Positions 12,592-23,326 of a stretch of DNA of 64,000 nt are shown piece by piece (the first letter of the stretch is position 1; each line of letters starts with the position of its first letter). Below the pieces are notes generated by a model. That model saw only the letters and a list, made by a program, of their open reading frames with translations, searched no databases and was not told the origin of the DNA. Made by a program: the position numbers and the translations under genes. Source of the stretch: Entomortierella parvispora (lineage: Eukaryota > Mortierellomycota > Mortierellomycetes > Mortierellales > Mortierellaceae); assembly GCA_963573315.1 (NCBI GenBank), contig OY752150.1:1054001-1118000 (forward strand). Direction: 5' to 3'.

Positions 12592-13499
12592 GGCAGCTGT
12601 GGACGTCTGAGAGTTGCTTGACCTGTTGTGGTGTTGGAAGAGAGATGGTCCGTGCTTTTGGAGGGAATGAGAGAGAGGATTGAGGGAAGCAGTTTAAGGA
12701 TGGGAGGAAGGGACCATCAGGCGGCTTGAAATGCACGTGACCAACGTTCAATTACGTGGGGTGGTCAGTTAGACGTCGCCGTTTGATTGGATTGGATCAG
12801 GGTTCTGAAAGTGTACCTGGATGGCTTTCCAGGGAAGACTGACAGACACACACACACTCTCTCTCTCTTTCTCTGTGTGTGTGAGTGTGGATGGGTGTGT
12901 GTGTGCTCTCCCTCTCTCTGTCTCCTTCTCTCTGTCTTGCTTGGCGAGTGAAGCAAAGGACTCCAGGCTGTCTGCATGTCCTTGTTTCTGGAAAAGAACA
13001 ATGATAAGAGAGCGAGAGATCGGCAACCTCTCCTGTCGCAAAAAGAGACCAAGGAAGAGCAGATGCTCCAGCTCCAAGGGCCTTTTTTTTCTTTTGACAC
13101 CCAACCGAGAACGAACAAAAAAAGACGAGTCAGTGGGCACTTTGCGGGCACGCCTTGTCCTGTTCTTTCTTCTCTTCTTTCTTTCCTTCCTTTCTTCCTT
13201 ACTCTTTCTTTCCTCCTCCTCCTTCCCTCCCCGTCACTCTTCATCGTCCTCATCGTCCTCGGTCGCGGCTACTGTTTGTCCTACATCCTCCAACAAACAA
13301 CAGCTTCTCCATCGTTTCCTTGCTATTCTGGAACTTTGGCCGTTGAGAAAGCTCATTCTCTTACTCTTTATTCATCTCGCTCCATCGACCATCTTTTTTT
13401 GTCTCCTTTCCCTTTCCATCCTTTTCTCTCTCTCCTTCCTCCTGCCCCAACGGATACACTACGTAGCCCTTTTCCCTTCCTCGCTCGCACTCTTCAACC
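12592..13499. promoter_or_regulatory. Divergent promoter between the ING and Cla4-type genes
   Basis: 908 bp between two divergently transcribed start codons. It contains a CACGTGAC motif at about 12733-12740 (its reverse complement, GTCACGTG, fits the Cbf1/CDEI consensus RTCACRTG), a CT/GT-rich block at about 12850-12930 and a long CT-rich leader running to the kinase start. No coding region was supported. Confidence 0.5.
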
Positions 13500-16400
13500 A
13501 TGGCCGAAGATCACTCAAACCCGCTGGCTAGATACAAGGATCTGACACCAATTCAGTCTGCCCGGGATCAGAACTCGGGCAACGTCTCTGGGGTCCTGAA
13601 GCACGGCTACATCTCGGTCAAGGAAGAGGGCCTCAAGGCCTTCCTCTGGACCAAGCGATACATGACTCTGCGGGAACTCACCCTGAGCTTCCACAGGAAC
13701 GAGGTGAGTCGCTCTTTCTTTCTTATTTCGGCCACTTTTATTAGCCCGCGTTATAGATTTCTGTTTTGGATGAAATATTGCGGCCTGGGTTCTTTCTTGG
13801 CACAGATGAGAGAGAGAGATGAAAAGACCCGGTGCAGGAACAGAAGCTATGGGAGCGGGATGCAACAGTCGGCACAGACACATTGGGCTTCGCGGCAGGT
13901 CTCATCATCGCAAGGTTGACGGACGACAGGATCAGTCCAACAGAACAGATGAGAGGCTCTGTTCCTGCTCGGCGACCCATCATCGGGGTGTGTTGCTGCT
14001 CTGGTTTGCTCTTGCTCTGCTCAACTTTGCTGCACCATCCCACGCCTGACTCCGCTCGCGCCAGCAATGAGCATGCGAGCCAGCAGACCCAGCACATGGT
14101 GTGAGACGGTGCCACAGTACAGAGAGACTGGCAAAAAAGCAAACAGGCAGGCAAGCGGCAGGCAAGCAGCAGGCAGACCGACAGACAGACGACAGACAGA
14201 ACGACAGACACAGGCACAAGCAGGCTATTGAACAAGAAGGAACAGAGAGTGGAGAGATAGCTCGCTAGCGGGTTTGCTTTCGGTCGTGTCTCGAAGGGGT
14301 TTCAGATCTCCACTTAGCGTGCCATGCCACATGTCCCATGCCATCCTTCTTTTTGGACTGGCTGTTTCTCGTTGTTTCTCGTTCTGTGCATGCATCCTCA
14401 CCACCACCACCACCACCATGAGCCACCCCGCTCCGTCTGTGTCCGGTCAAAAGGCAAACGAGGCAGGCGAGGTATACGAAGCTAACTATAGACGACCCTC
14501 TGTTGTTTCTCTTTCTTGCCTTCCCTCCCTCGCTCTTTCTCCTTAATTGTATGAACATATGCGCTGTGCCGTACCAGTCTACGCCCCAGGCCGTCGTCCT
14601 GATCTTCCTCAAGGACATCACCGCCGTGACGCGCACCGATCTGAAGGCATACTGCTTCGAGCTCGTCACCAAGGATCGAAGCTACTTCCTTTCCTGCAAG
14701 AACGACGAAGAGCTCTACTCCTGGATGCACGAGATCTACTCTAGATCGCCGCTCATGGGTGTCTCCAACCCCACCAATTTTGTCCACAAGGTCCACGTCG
14801 GGTTCGATCCAAACACTGGCAACTTCACTGTAAGTGCTACCGTGCTCATCTTGGGTCAGTCCATTAGAAACCGCCAGTACTGTTACTTAATCATCCTATC
14901 TGTCCACTCTCAATTGATCCGCCAATGTCCATAGGGCCTTCCCGAGACGTGGACCAAGCTGCTCACTGGATCAGCCATTACAAAGGAGGACTATGCCAAC
15001 AATCCTCAGGCTGTTCTGGAGGTTTTGGAATTCTACACTGATCAGACAAAACGTAATGAGGAAGAGTACGGCACAGCTACCCTGGTCCCTCTCAATCTTC
15101 CTCTCATTCCCAGTGATAGCGAGGGAGATCGTTGGGCCAACCTCATGCCCAGACAACCCCCCTCCCCTCCCTCCAGCAGTCGTCCTGAGCGCCCACAGCG
15201 ACCCGAAAGACCAGATCGGCCAGAGGATCAGTTGCGACCCTCGATCCCAGAACGTTCGCAGAGCGTCGACAATGTGCAGGTTACTCAACGAATGTCAAGC
15301 CTCAACCTCTATGATGACAGGGTAAGGACATACTCTCTGCGCCTGCTCCTTGATGCCATTGGATGCAAAGTTTTAATCGTATCACTTGATCTGCCGTTTA
15401 ATTAGGGCAATCAGCAGGCTGGTGCAAGACCCATCGTGTCCCCAAGGCCTCCCAATACCCTTCGTCCAGATTACGCTCCACCTTCTCCTACTGTAAGTTA
15501 TGATGAGCACTGGTACTAGGGCTTTGTGATATCTCTGGCTTCTCCGATATTAACAATCGTTCCTATTTTTATGGCAATTGCTCACTCCTTCTCTCCCAGT
15601 CTCCTCGTACGCCCAACCAACAGTTCTCAACCTCCCCATCCAACTACAGTGCGCCTTCTCCACAGCCACCAACTCCTTCTGCTTCGCCTTTGGGTACGCG
15701 CCCAACAGCTCCCTATGGAGCACCTTCCAGCAACACTGCACCAATTGCCGTGCGACCTCCCGTTGCAGTTCGACCTGCGGTGGCCGATGCTGCTGCCGCT
15801 TTGAGCGCGCCTAAGGTTGTTGTGGAGCGCCGTATTTCGACTATGACAGAAGCGCAGGTTATGGAGAAGCTGAGAAGCGTGGTGTCGTCGGGCGACCCAA
15901 GCACACTATACAGCAAGATCAAGAAAGTTGGACAAGGGTATGTGACTGTGTGCCGATCTTTAATGTGACTAAGGTTATCACTACATCGAATGTACTTATA
16001 TTTCCTCTCCTCCCTCCAAAGTGCCTCTGGATCAGTGTATGTCGCTAAGCACCTTACCACCAACACCAAGGTTGCCATTAAGCAAATGGACCTTTCCATG
16101 CAGCCACGAAAGGAGCTGGTTGTCAACGAGATTTTGGTTATGAAGGAGTCTACAAACCCCAACATCGTCAACTACCTCGACTCATTCCTCGTCAAGGGTC
16201 AGGAGCTTTGGGTTGTTATGGAGTACATGGAGGGTGGAGCCTTGACTGATGTCATTGATAACAACAAGTTGTCCGAGAGCCAGATCGCCTGCATTTGCTT
16301 AGAGGTGCGTGTGGAAATGAGAGACTGAAGATGAATCCTGAGAAAACTAAAATGTCTTTACTAACAACCAGGTGCTTTTTCTTTTTATCAATAGACATGC

Positions 16401-17100
16401 AAGGGTCTTCAGCATTTGCACAGCCAGAACATTATCCACAGAGACATCAAATCTGACAATGTTCTTATGGACTCTTATGGTCACGTCAAGATTAGTATGT
16501 GAAGCGAGGATCACTGACCTTTGCAAAGAAAATATGGACCGCCTGGAAAGGAAATCATTCGCTAACCCACGTTCAACGTATACCTCCGTCTACAGCTGAT
16601 TTCGGATTCTGCGCAAAGTTGACGGATCAAAAGAACAAGCGTGCCACCATGGTCGGAACCCCATACTGGATGGCGCCCGAGGTTGTCAAGCAGAAGGAGT
16701 ATGGTGCCAAGGTTGATATTTGGTCCCTTGGTATCATGGCTATTGAGATGATTGAACAGGAGCCTCCATACCTGGATGAAGAGCCACTCAAGGCCCTGTA
16801 CCTGATCGCCACCAACGGCACACCTACTCTCAAGAAGCCCGAGACTCTCAGTTCAGAACTCAAGAACTTTTTGGCAGTTTGTCTCTGTGTGGATGTCAAG
16901 AGTCGTGCCACTTCCCTGGAGTTGTTGGAGGTAAGAGAGAGATTGAGAGGACTTTTTTTTGTGTGAGGGCATGCATTTTCTCTCACTGTGAATCAATTGC
17001 TTACGTTGTTCCTTTCACTTGTTATTAGCATGAGTTCTTGAGTAAAGCAGGACCACTGCAGTCCCTCCGACCGCTCTTCGAGTTCAAGAGGGGCGGATAG
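13500..17100 (+). CDS. CLA4: PAK family protein kinase with PH and CRIB domains (Cla4 type)
   Basis: Cdc42/Rac effector kinase acting in cell polarity, septin organisation and cytokinesis. Nine exons: 13500-13703, 14578-14829, 14935-15321, 15406-15492, 15600-15937, 16022-16304, 16395-16494, 16596-16930, 17029-17100; 685 residues. A PH domain (about 30-130, starting [14 protein letters not shown], split by an 874-nt intron) precedes a CRIB motif ([18 protein letters not shown], about 136-153). A Pro/Ser/Arg-rich linker leads to the kinase domain (about 415-670) with a glycine loop KVGQGASGSV, VAIK lysine, HRDIKSDN catalytic loop, TDFGF and a GTPYWMAPE activation segment. PH plus CRIB distinguishes the Cla4 group from Ste20, which lacks PH. 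The C-terminus is short, ending FEFKRGG. All junctions keep frame. Confidence 0.95.
14120..14225 (+). repeat. GCAG/ACAG-rich simple repeat in Cla4 intron 1
   Basis: Imperfect GCAGGCAA and GACAGACA words fill about 100 bp of the long first intron. A (CAC)n tract at about 14400-14419 lies further along the same intron. No coding or RNA function is apparent. Confidence 0.7.
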
Positions 17101-17302
17101 TGCGACGTGGAGAAGGATTCCTCCGAGATAGACAATAAAATTCGTGTATTTTTCTACATTCTTTGTGGTCAAAGCCACTTTTAAAGCCTTGCTCGCGTTG
17201 TCGACGCGCAGCTGTCAACCAATCTCTTTGCATTCCATCCTTCTCTTCACCTTTTTACTTCTTTCACCATTTCGACCGACGAAAACAAAGCTCTGTACAG
17301 TC

Positions 17303-17373
17303 ATGAGGGTAATGACATGGTGCTTCACAGGTGATCAGATTAGCTACATTATGCTCTTTGGTTCTCAAACTCC

Positions 17374-17404
<31 letters not shown>

Positions 17405-19515
17405 GAATTAGATTGCTATTGAAGGATGCTGCCATGGAGAACTTGATGCCATTTATGGCGCCATCGCACAACGTGAAAGAGAGTTCGGATACAAAGTCGA
17501 CCTGCTGTTGATCTGTGGTGACTTTCAGGTAAGGGGGCGAGGTTCGCTAGACCTATGTCCTGCTTCAGCCGCATTCAGGAGACAGAAGGCATCAAATTGA
17601 ACAAGTATTCCTTTCAGTCCATTAGGAACGAGGCTGATCTGGAGGCGATTTCATGTCCAAGAAAGTACCTGAACTTGGGAACTTTTCACAAGTATTATTC
17701 AGGAGAATGCCAAGTCCCAATCCCTACCATCTTTATTGGAGGAAACCACGAGGCCATGAATCACTTGTGGGAGTTGTAAGCAGTCATTGACAGAGGTGCA
17801 GCATCCCTTTGTTTTTTTCCCCCAAGGGACCAGGATGTTGGATGAACCAAACATGAAGAAGAGCCATTCGTCATTAATGCAAGTCTTTTACATACCTTTT
17901 CAACTCTAGATACCATGGAGGCTGGGCGTGCCCTGGGATTTACTTTTTAGGCTATGGAGGTGTGATCAATGTGGGCGGAATGCGGATTGGAGGCATGTCT
18001 GGAATCTACAAAAGCTTTGATTATGAGCTTGGACACCACGAGATATCACCTTTCAGCGATAAATCCAAGAAATCGGCCTATCATATCCGCAAATTCGATG
18101 TCTACAAGATGCTGCAGGTCAAGGAACCCGTGGACGTTTTTCTTTCTCACGACTGGCCTCTTGGTATTGAACAGTACGGAAATACAAGGGATCTGATTAG
18201 CAAGAAAAAGTTTTTTGCAAGAGAGGTAAGAAGAAGACCAGGTCTCTTGAACATCGTTGAGGGAGAGCTCGAGTATCTTTGAGATTAACGATAACTGTCC
18301 TGGACGGGTTTCTGTTAATAGATTCAGACGAATTCTTTGGGAAGTTTGGCATTTGAGCATGTCATGGTGTCGATGAAACCCGCTCGTTGGTTCTCGGCAC
18401 ATTTACATGTTCGCTTCACGGCAGAAGTCCAGTGGGGACCTCCAGAGACTGCGCCAGCTTCAGGACCAACAGCTAATGCTGCGCCAGTGCAGACTCCTGT
18501 AGCAGTGAAAAATCCAGATGAGATTGAAATTGATTTTGAAGATGAGGAGGATGGAGATAGCGCAACCAAGGATGTATCAATGACACCCAAGAACCCCGAC
18601 GAAATCGATATCGCCTTTGACGACGATGATGACGATCATGTAGCTGACCGAGGTGACAAGGACGCGGCGAAAGTCGTTGGGACATCAACCCCAGTGCCAG
18701 CAAAGAATCCAGACGAAATTGAGATTCCGTTTGAAGATGAGGATGAGGTAGACGAAAGCAAGGGTCAGGGCTCAAAAACTGCGTCCGCTCCTGCCGTATC
18801 GACATCATCTTCATCAGTGCCTGATCAGGCTTCCTCGCAGATACAACCATCTGTTTCGGGAGCAGCAACCTCAACAGCAACGACGGATGTGAAACCTCAT
18901 CCCAAGAGCACTCAATTCCTTGCTCTGGACAAATGTGAACCTCACCGCCATTTCCTGGAAATCGTCGATCTGCCAGAGTTTACTGGACCCATGGAGTTCA
19001 AATATGACGAGGAGTGGCTAGCGATTGTTCGAACGCTAGATTCATTCTTGACGGTCGGCTATAGGCAAACTCCTCCCATGGAGGGTCCTGCTTTGGACCA
19101 GTAAGTTCTTTGGCCTATGAAGGAGCACGAAAAGGATAACCAATTGCCACAGTGAACTAACCCTTTCTGGTTAACGATATTAGTGCGCTCAAGGTTAATC
19201 GGGAATGGGTGAGGAATAACGTTACACTGAAGCAAGGTTTGAATATTCCTATGAACTTCCAAAAGACAGCGCCTGCACATGACCCGGTTCACACTCTGAA
19301 CTTCAAAGAGAAAGAGGACCTCCGTAAGTAGCGAGTCTGTATTCTCGTTTGTGCCCGTCAAGTACACTTGACTATGGATTTTTATAGTTACGGGTACTAA
19401 TTATATCTTTTCTTTCTCTCAATTAGTTCACCCATACTTGAACCCTCAAACAGAGGCGTTTTGTGAGATGCTCAAGATCCCTAACAAGATCAATCCGAAT
19501 GGGCGACGCGTCTGA
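17303..19515 (+). CDS. DBR1: RNA lariat debranching enzyme Dbr1
   Basis: Metallophosphoesterase that hydrolyses the 2'-5' branch of excised intron lariats in the nucleus. Seven exons: 17303-17308, 17412-17528, 17618-17775, 17910-18225, 18322-19100, 19184-19323, 19427-19515; 534 residues in frame. Exon 1 encodes only Met-Arg; joined to exon 2 it gives [14 protein letters not shown], the canonical Dbr1 start. Family motifs include [31 protein letters not shown] and the HLH of FSAHLHVRF, which supply the metal ligands. The C-terminal Dbr1 domain ([16 protein letters not shown]) follows a disordered acidic insert in which KNPDEI(E/D)I recurs three times (residues about 262, 289 and 327). The T28 tract at 17377-17404 sits just before the first acceptor. 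A gene whose product acts on introns thus depends on removal of an intron two codons after its start. Confidence 0.95.
17377..17404 (+). repeat. T28 homopolymer at the first intron acceptor of DBR1
   Basis: 28 consecutive T lie six bases upstream of the AG that precedes DBR1 exon 2. It is an extreme polypyrimidine tract and may be length-variable. Confidence 0.9.
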
Positions 19516-19649
19516 GAATCTTTGTGAATCAAAGACAGGAAGCGATTTTTCTGCCCAGTGCCGTTCAATAGATGAACAGGAAACACAATAGTTCTCTAAT
19601 AAACCACCGTGATCCTCAATATCCTGGACAAAGGAAGTGATGTAAACCT

Positions 19650-19762
19650 TGCTCGCGTATATGGGATGACCTTTTACTTGTGAATATTGCTGTTCAAAGT
19701 AAAGATTATCTGGCCTTAACAAGAATCGAGTAGAAGATGACTGGGGATTAGTCATTTTAGAA
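19650..19762 (+). repeat. Diverged extra unit of the ~199-bp repeat
   Basis: The core word ATTGCTGTTCAAAG occurs at 19686, with an upstream flank (CTTGCTCGCGTATATGGG, about 19650) that resembles the flank of the intact copies (CTTGGTCTCGCGTCTGGG). It sits 194 bp before the next copy, so it looks like an older, degenerate unit of the same tandem array. Confidence 0.6.
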
Positions 19763-20136
19763 CGAGTTGGGTGAAAATCATGAATCACTCAAAGCCTACG
19801 ACCAAATCCAGCGTTCGCCGATGAGAGATACACAGCGCACTTTACCCCTCGACGAGGCAATGGTCGTTTGTTTATCCGCATTGCTGTTCAAAGATGGAGA
19901 TCACCTGACATTTACGGTAACATCGAGCGACGAAATGGATTTGAGAATCGGGTGGTTTTTCTCGGTCATATGTGAAGTTAAGGGATTTTCGATTTTATGA
20001 CCTGGGTCGATGCTCCTCGGCGAGAAACACTCTACGCGCTTGGTCTCGCGTCTGGGTGATGACTCTTTACTAGTCGACATTGCTGTTCAAAGATGGAGAT
20101 CACCTGACAGTTAAGGTAACTTGGAGCAAGATTTGG
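19763..20136 (+). repeat. Left arm of a large fold-back (inverted) repeat
   Basis: 374 bp containing two tandem units (core ATTGCTGTTCAAAG at 19880 and 20079, spacing 199 bp). The whole arm is repeated in reverse complement at 20402-20976, with only scattered mismatches by eye. The open frames it contains (for example 19767-20000) look like protein fragments (ALLFKDGDHLTFTVTSSDE) but are broken by stops between units. The family is not recognised. Confidence 0.85.
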
Positions 20137-20401
20137 TTTTTCGTCCGACTCGTTCAGAAACTGCCGATCGTCGGATCCATCCTTCCCATCGCTCCTCTTC
20201 TAGAGCAAGGCCTTTTTGCTTTGAACAGCTACGGTGTTGTACATTGATTTGGCCGATCTAGTGAATCACCTAGTAGGGACTGTGAGCATTTGTGATCAAA
20301 GCAGGGCGGGCATCTTTTGCTATCATATGGGCTTCATCTATGCAACCCAGCAGGGCGATCAAAGTAGATTGTCTTGTGTAATCGTAAGGGCTTCTTTGGC
20401 C

Positions 20402-20976
20402 CCAAATCTTGCTCCAAGTTACCTTAACTGTCAGGTGATCTCCATCTTTGAACAGCAATGTCGACTAGTAAAAGCTCATCACCCAGACGCGAGACCAAGT
20501 GCGTAGAGTGTTTCTCGCCGAGGAGCATCGATCCAGGTCATAAAATCAAAAATCCCTTAATGCCACCTATGACCGAGAAAAACCACCCGATTCTCAAATC
20601 CATTTCGTCGCTCGATGTTACCGTAAATATCAGGTGATCTCCATCTTTGAACAGCAATGTCGATTAATAAAAAGTCATCGCCCAGACGCGAGACCAAGTG
20701 CGTAGAGTGTTTCTCGCCGAGGAGCATCGATCTGGGTCATAAAATCGAAAATCCCTTAACTTCACCTATGACCGAGAAAAACCACCCGATTCTCAAATCC
20801 ATTTCGTCGCTCGATGTTACCGTAAATGTCAGGTGATCTCTATCTTTGAACAGCAATGTGGACCAACAGACGACCATTGCCTCCTCGAGGGATAAAGTGC
20901 GCTGTGTATCTCTCATCGGTGAACGCTGGATTTTGGTCGTAAGATTCGAGCAATTCATGATTTTCACCCAACTCGC
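20402..20976 (-). repeat. Right arm of the fold-back repeat with one additional tandem unit
   Basis: 575 bp, the reverse complement of 19763-20136 plus one extra ~201-bp unit; the core word appears at 20446, 20645 and 20844 on the minus strand, spaced 199 bp. The loop between the arms (20137-20401) is 265 bp. The sequence beyond 20976 (about 20965-21010) partly resembles the loop start (about 20139-20180) in direct orientation, suggesting repeated rearrangement of one element. Confidence 0.85.
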
Positions 20977-21133
20977 TCAAAAACGACCGATCTCCAGATC
21001 TATCCCTCAACCTTGGACGAATGGCTATCCAAGACTGAGTCCTCTGTGGATTCTTGAAGATAGGAGCTCTTGCAGATGCAATTGAGGCACTAATGTTCCT
21101 ACAGAAAATCACCTGAAAAAAGAGTGGGACCAC
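20840..21133 (-). pseudogene. Open-frame fragment at the outer edge of the right repeat arm
   Basis: A 97-codon frame on the minus strand starts outside the repeat and runs into it (LSELGENHELLESYDQNPAF, then a shift into the unit). The shorter left arm carries a diverged version of the same peptide at 19767. This suggests the repeat units derive from part of a protein-coding family, now out of frame. The family is not recognised, so the call rests on composition and on two related copies. Confidence 0.35.
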
Positions 21134-21595
21134 CCACCACTTTGCATGTTTGTTGACATCGCTAACACCACTTCTTTTTTGAGAGGAGGCTATCGGACAA
21201 CACTGAAACTACTCGGAAATAGAGTAGATTATCCACTGCTTGTTCATTGACTCATACTCCTTCCTCCCTTCTTTCTCTCTCTCTTTTTTCTTTGGGATGA
21301 AGACCACCAGTGAAAGAGTGAAGACATCATTTTTGTGCAACCATGTAATAGCGGCCGAAACGCGTTTTCGGCTGAGAAAGTAGTCTATCTGAGGAAACAG
21401 AAAACAGCGTGCCAAAAAAAAAACTTACTTGTGCCACCAAACATCTCGATCAGGGTCCAAGAAGCAGATCGCACCATCCAAGAAGAGTATAAAAAAACGC
21501 GTTGAAGGTTGCATCATTTTGAGGAACAAAAGAGTGAGAAAGAACTTTTTTTTCTTTTTGCAAGTTTTTTTTTTATTTTTCCAACAAGTGGATTT
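21134..21595. other. Spacer between the repeat and the zinc-finger gene
   Basis: No gene seen. A/T-rich tracts close to 21410-21590 probably form the 3' untranslated region of the minus-strand zinc-finger gene. Confidence 0.4.
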
Positions 21596-23326
21596 TTACA
21601 TGCTGTTGGTAGTTGTTGTGGTCTGGACTTGACTGAAGCTATGACCACAGGTTCCTCTTCGCAAATGGCGCATCATCTGGTCCCGACGACCAAAGCCCTC
21701 ACCACAACCGCCCGAGCAAAGATACTTTTTGATCAGGGCGTGTTTGGCGTCCACATGGCGTCTCAAATCGTGTTTCCGCTTGAAATGAAGATCACATCCG
21801 GAATACAGACAAGGAAAAGGGAAATGATCCACATGAATTGCCATATGCGACTTGAGCTGCGTCCGGGTCGGGAATGGCTTGGTACAGGTTGGACAAGGAT
21901 AAGATTTGACACGCGAATTGTTGTTGTTATTGTTATTGTTGCCGTTGCCACTGTTGCTACCGGTGGAAGTGGGGCGACCGTTGCTGGAGGAGCTGGAGCC
22001 ACTGGTCCAGTTGGAATGGCTGTTGTTGGATCGAGAGGAGGAAGTGGATTGTTGACCTGCTGAGGTTGAAGGAGAAGAGGAAGACGAAGAGGCAGAGGTC
22101 GAGTGGGTGGTCATGGACCGAGGGTGATGTTGTTGAGTGTAGTACATGTATGAATGGTGCTCCCGAGCATTGGACTCGTATGGTCGCGCTCCTCCGGGCA
22201 AGGACAAGTTCCGCTGATGTGTCCTAGCAGCCCTCTTGGCTGCCAGGGACGAGGCCATGGTCGTAACCGAGGGTAAAGGGGTGGTCGAGCTGTAGTAAGA
22301 ATAGGCAGATGGCTTGGGAATAGTGGAGAAGGAAGAGCGATACGAAGGCTGCTCCTGAGAGTACTGACTGTCCGCAGGGGCAATACAGCGACCAAGGTCC
22401 GACATACTGTTCAGGGGGTCAAACAATGAATCCCAAGATGTGCCAGGCTGTTGCGAGGAGGGCTGTGGTTGTGGCGGTGGCTGCTGTTGTTGAATCAGTG
22501 GGCTGGAGTGATTGCTCCAATGAGGCTCGACCGGCATGTTGGGGGTCGAAGGACTCCAGTAGGGCAGATCTGAGGAGTTATCAAGAGGGAGCGTGGGCGA
22601 AGACGAAGAGGCGTAGCTGTAGGGCGAGTGGGGCGGGGTCATAGATCCGGAGGAGCAATTGTCTGCTGTAGAGTGATCTTGCTGCTGTTGTGGATTGTGA
22701 TACGAGGAGTTGTAACGGTGCTTGTTGGTTGAGTTGGATCGATGGTGCTGGTTCTGGTAGTACTCCTTGAGAACATCCATCGATTGCTCGTTCAAGACCA
22801 AAGAGGGAACTGAGGATGAGGTTGACGAGGGCGATGAAGAAGGTGACGACAACTCGCTCATGCTCTGATCATCCAAGGATGGGCACGTCGGCTTTGCAAT
22901 CGTTGGGATGGAAGGAGGGAAAGGAGTGATGCCCATCAAGAGTCGCTCCAATTCAAAAAACATTTCTGGACCAGCAGCAGCGCCGCTGTTGCTGCTGGGG
23001 GCTGTGGTCAAAGAAGGGGCGTCGGCAGTGCTTGCGTCGCTAGCACTGGAGTGCTGCCCAGTCGCTGTTGCTGTCCTGGTAGTCATAGTTGTGGGCGATG
23101 TGGTGGGGAACGCGGGGGTAGCCAAAGTCTCGGAGCGAAGGGTATATTGAGGTTCCTGAGGACACTTCTGGTGAGGGTATGGGTTGTAAGGAGGCTGGGA
23201 GTATTGGTGTTGATGTTGTTGGTGCTGCTGGATCTTGTATTGGTGTTCGAGTCGTTGTTCGTGAGAGAGAAGCATATTGTAGGAAGCTGGATGATGTGGG
23301 AAAGACGTGTTTCTGTAGACTTCCAT
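21596..23326 (-). CDS. Three-finger C2H2 transcription factor, Swi5/Ace2-like
   Basis: Single-exon minus-strand gene, 576 residues from the ATG at 23326. An in-frame ATG at 23557 exists, but the intervening peptide is Ser/His/Thr-biased and reads like a CT-rich 5' leader; the 23326 start has a CCCATGG context. Most of the protein is disordered: Gln/His-, Ser/Pro- and Asn-rich, including an eight-Asn run. The C-terminal ~95 residues hold three zinc fingers: a classical C2H2 (YPCPTCTKPF...HMAIH), a second (FPCLYSGCDLHF...HVDAKH) and a third that ends in Cys rather than His (YLCSGGCGEGF...HLRRGTC). The C2H2, C2H2, C2HC order with a short third finger matches yeast Swi5/Ace2. Its target genes cannot be inferred. 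Confidence 0.85.
   Translation of the reverse strand: MEVYRNTSFPHHPASYNMLLSHEQRLEHQYKIQQHQQHQHQYSQPPYNPYPHQKCPQEPQYTLRSETLATPAFPTTSPTTMTTRTATATGQHSSASDASTADAPSLTTAPSSNSGAAAGPEMFFELERLLMGITPFPPSIPTIAKPTCPSLDDQSMSELSSPSSSPSSTSSSVPSLVLNEQSMDVLKEYYQNQHHRSNSTNKHRYNSSYHNPQQQQDHSTADNCSSGSMTPPHSPYSYASSSSPTLPLDNSSDLPYWSPSTPNMPVEPHWSNHSSPLIQQQQPPPQPQPSSQQPGTSWDSLFDPLNSMSDLGRCIAPADSQYSQEQPSYRSSFSTIPKPSAYSYYSSTTPLPSVTTMASSLAAKRAARTHQRNLSLPGGARPYESNAREHHSYMYYTQQHHPRSMTTHSTSASSSSSSPSTSAGQQSTSSSRSNNSHSNWTSGSSSSSNGRPTSTGSNSGNGNNNNNNNNSRVKSYPCPTCTKPFPTRTQLKSHMAIHVDHFPFPCLYSGCDLHFKRKHDLRRHVDAKHALIKKYLCSGGCGEGFGRRDQMMRHLRRGTCGHSFSQVQTTTTTNSM

Noticed and set aside
19763-20976. CRISPR array or centromeric satellite
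   Set aside because: Units are ~199 bp, inverted, few in number and contain peptide-like frames; there are no short spaced repeats and no higher-order array.
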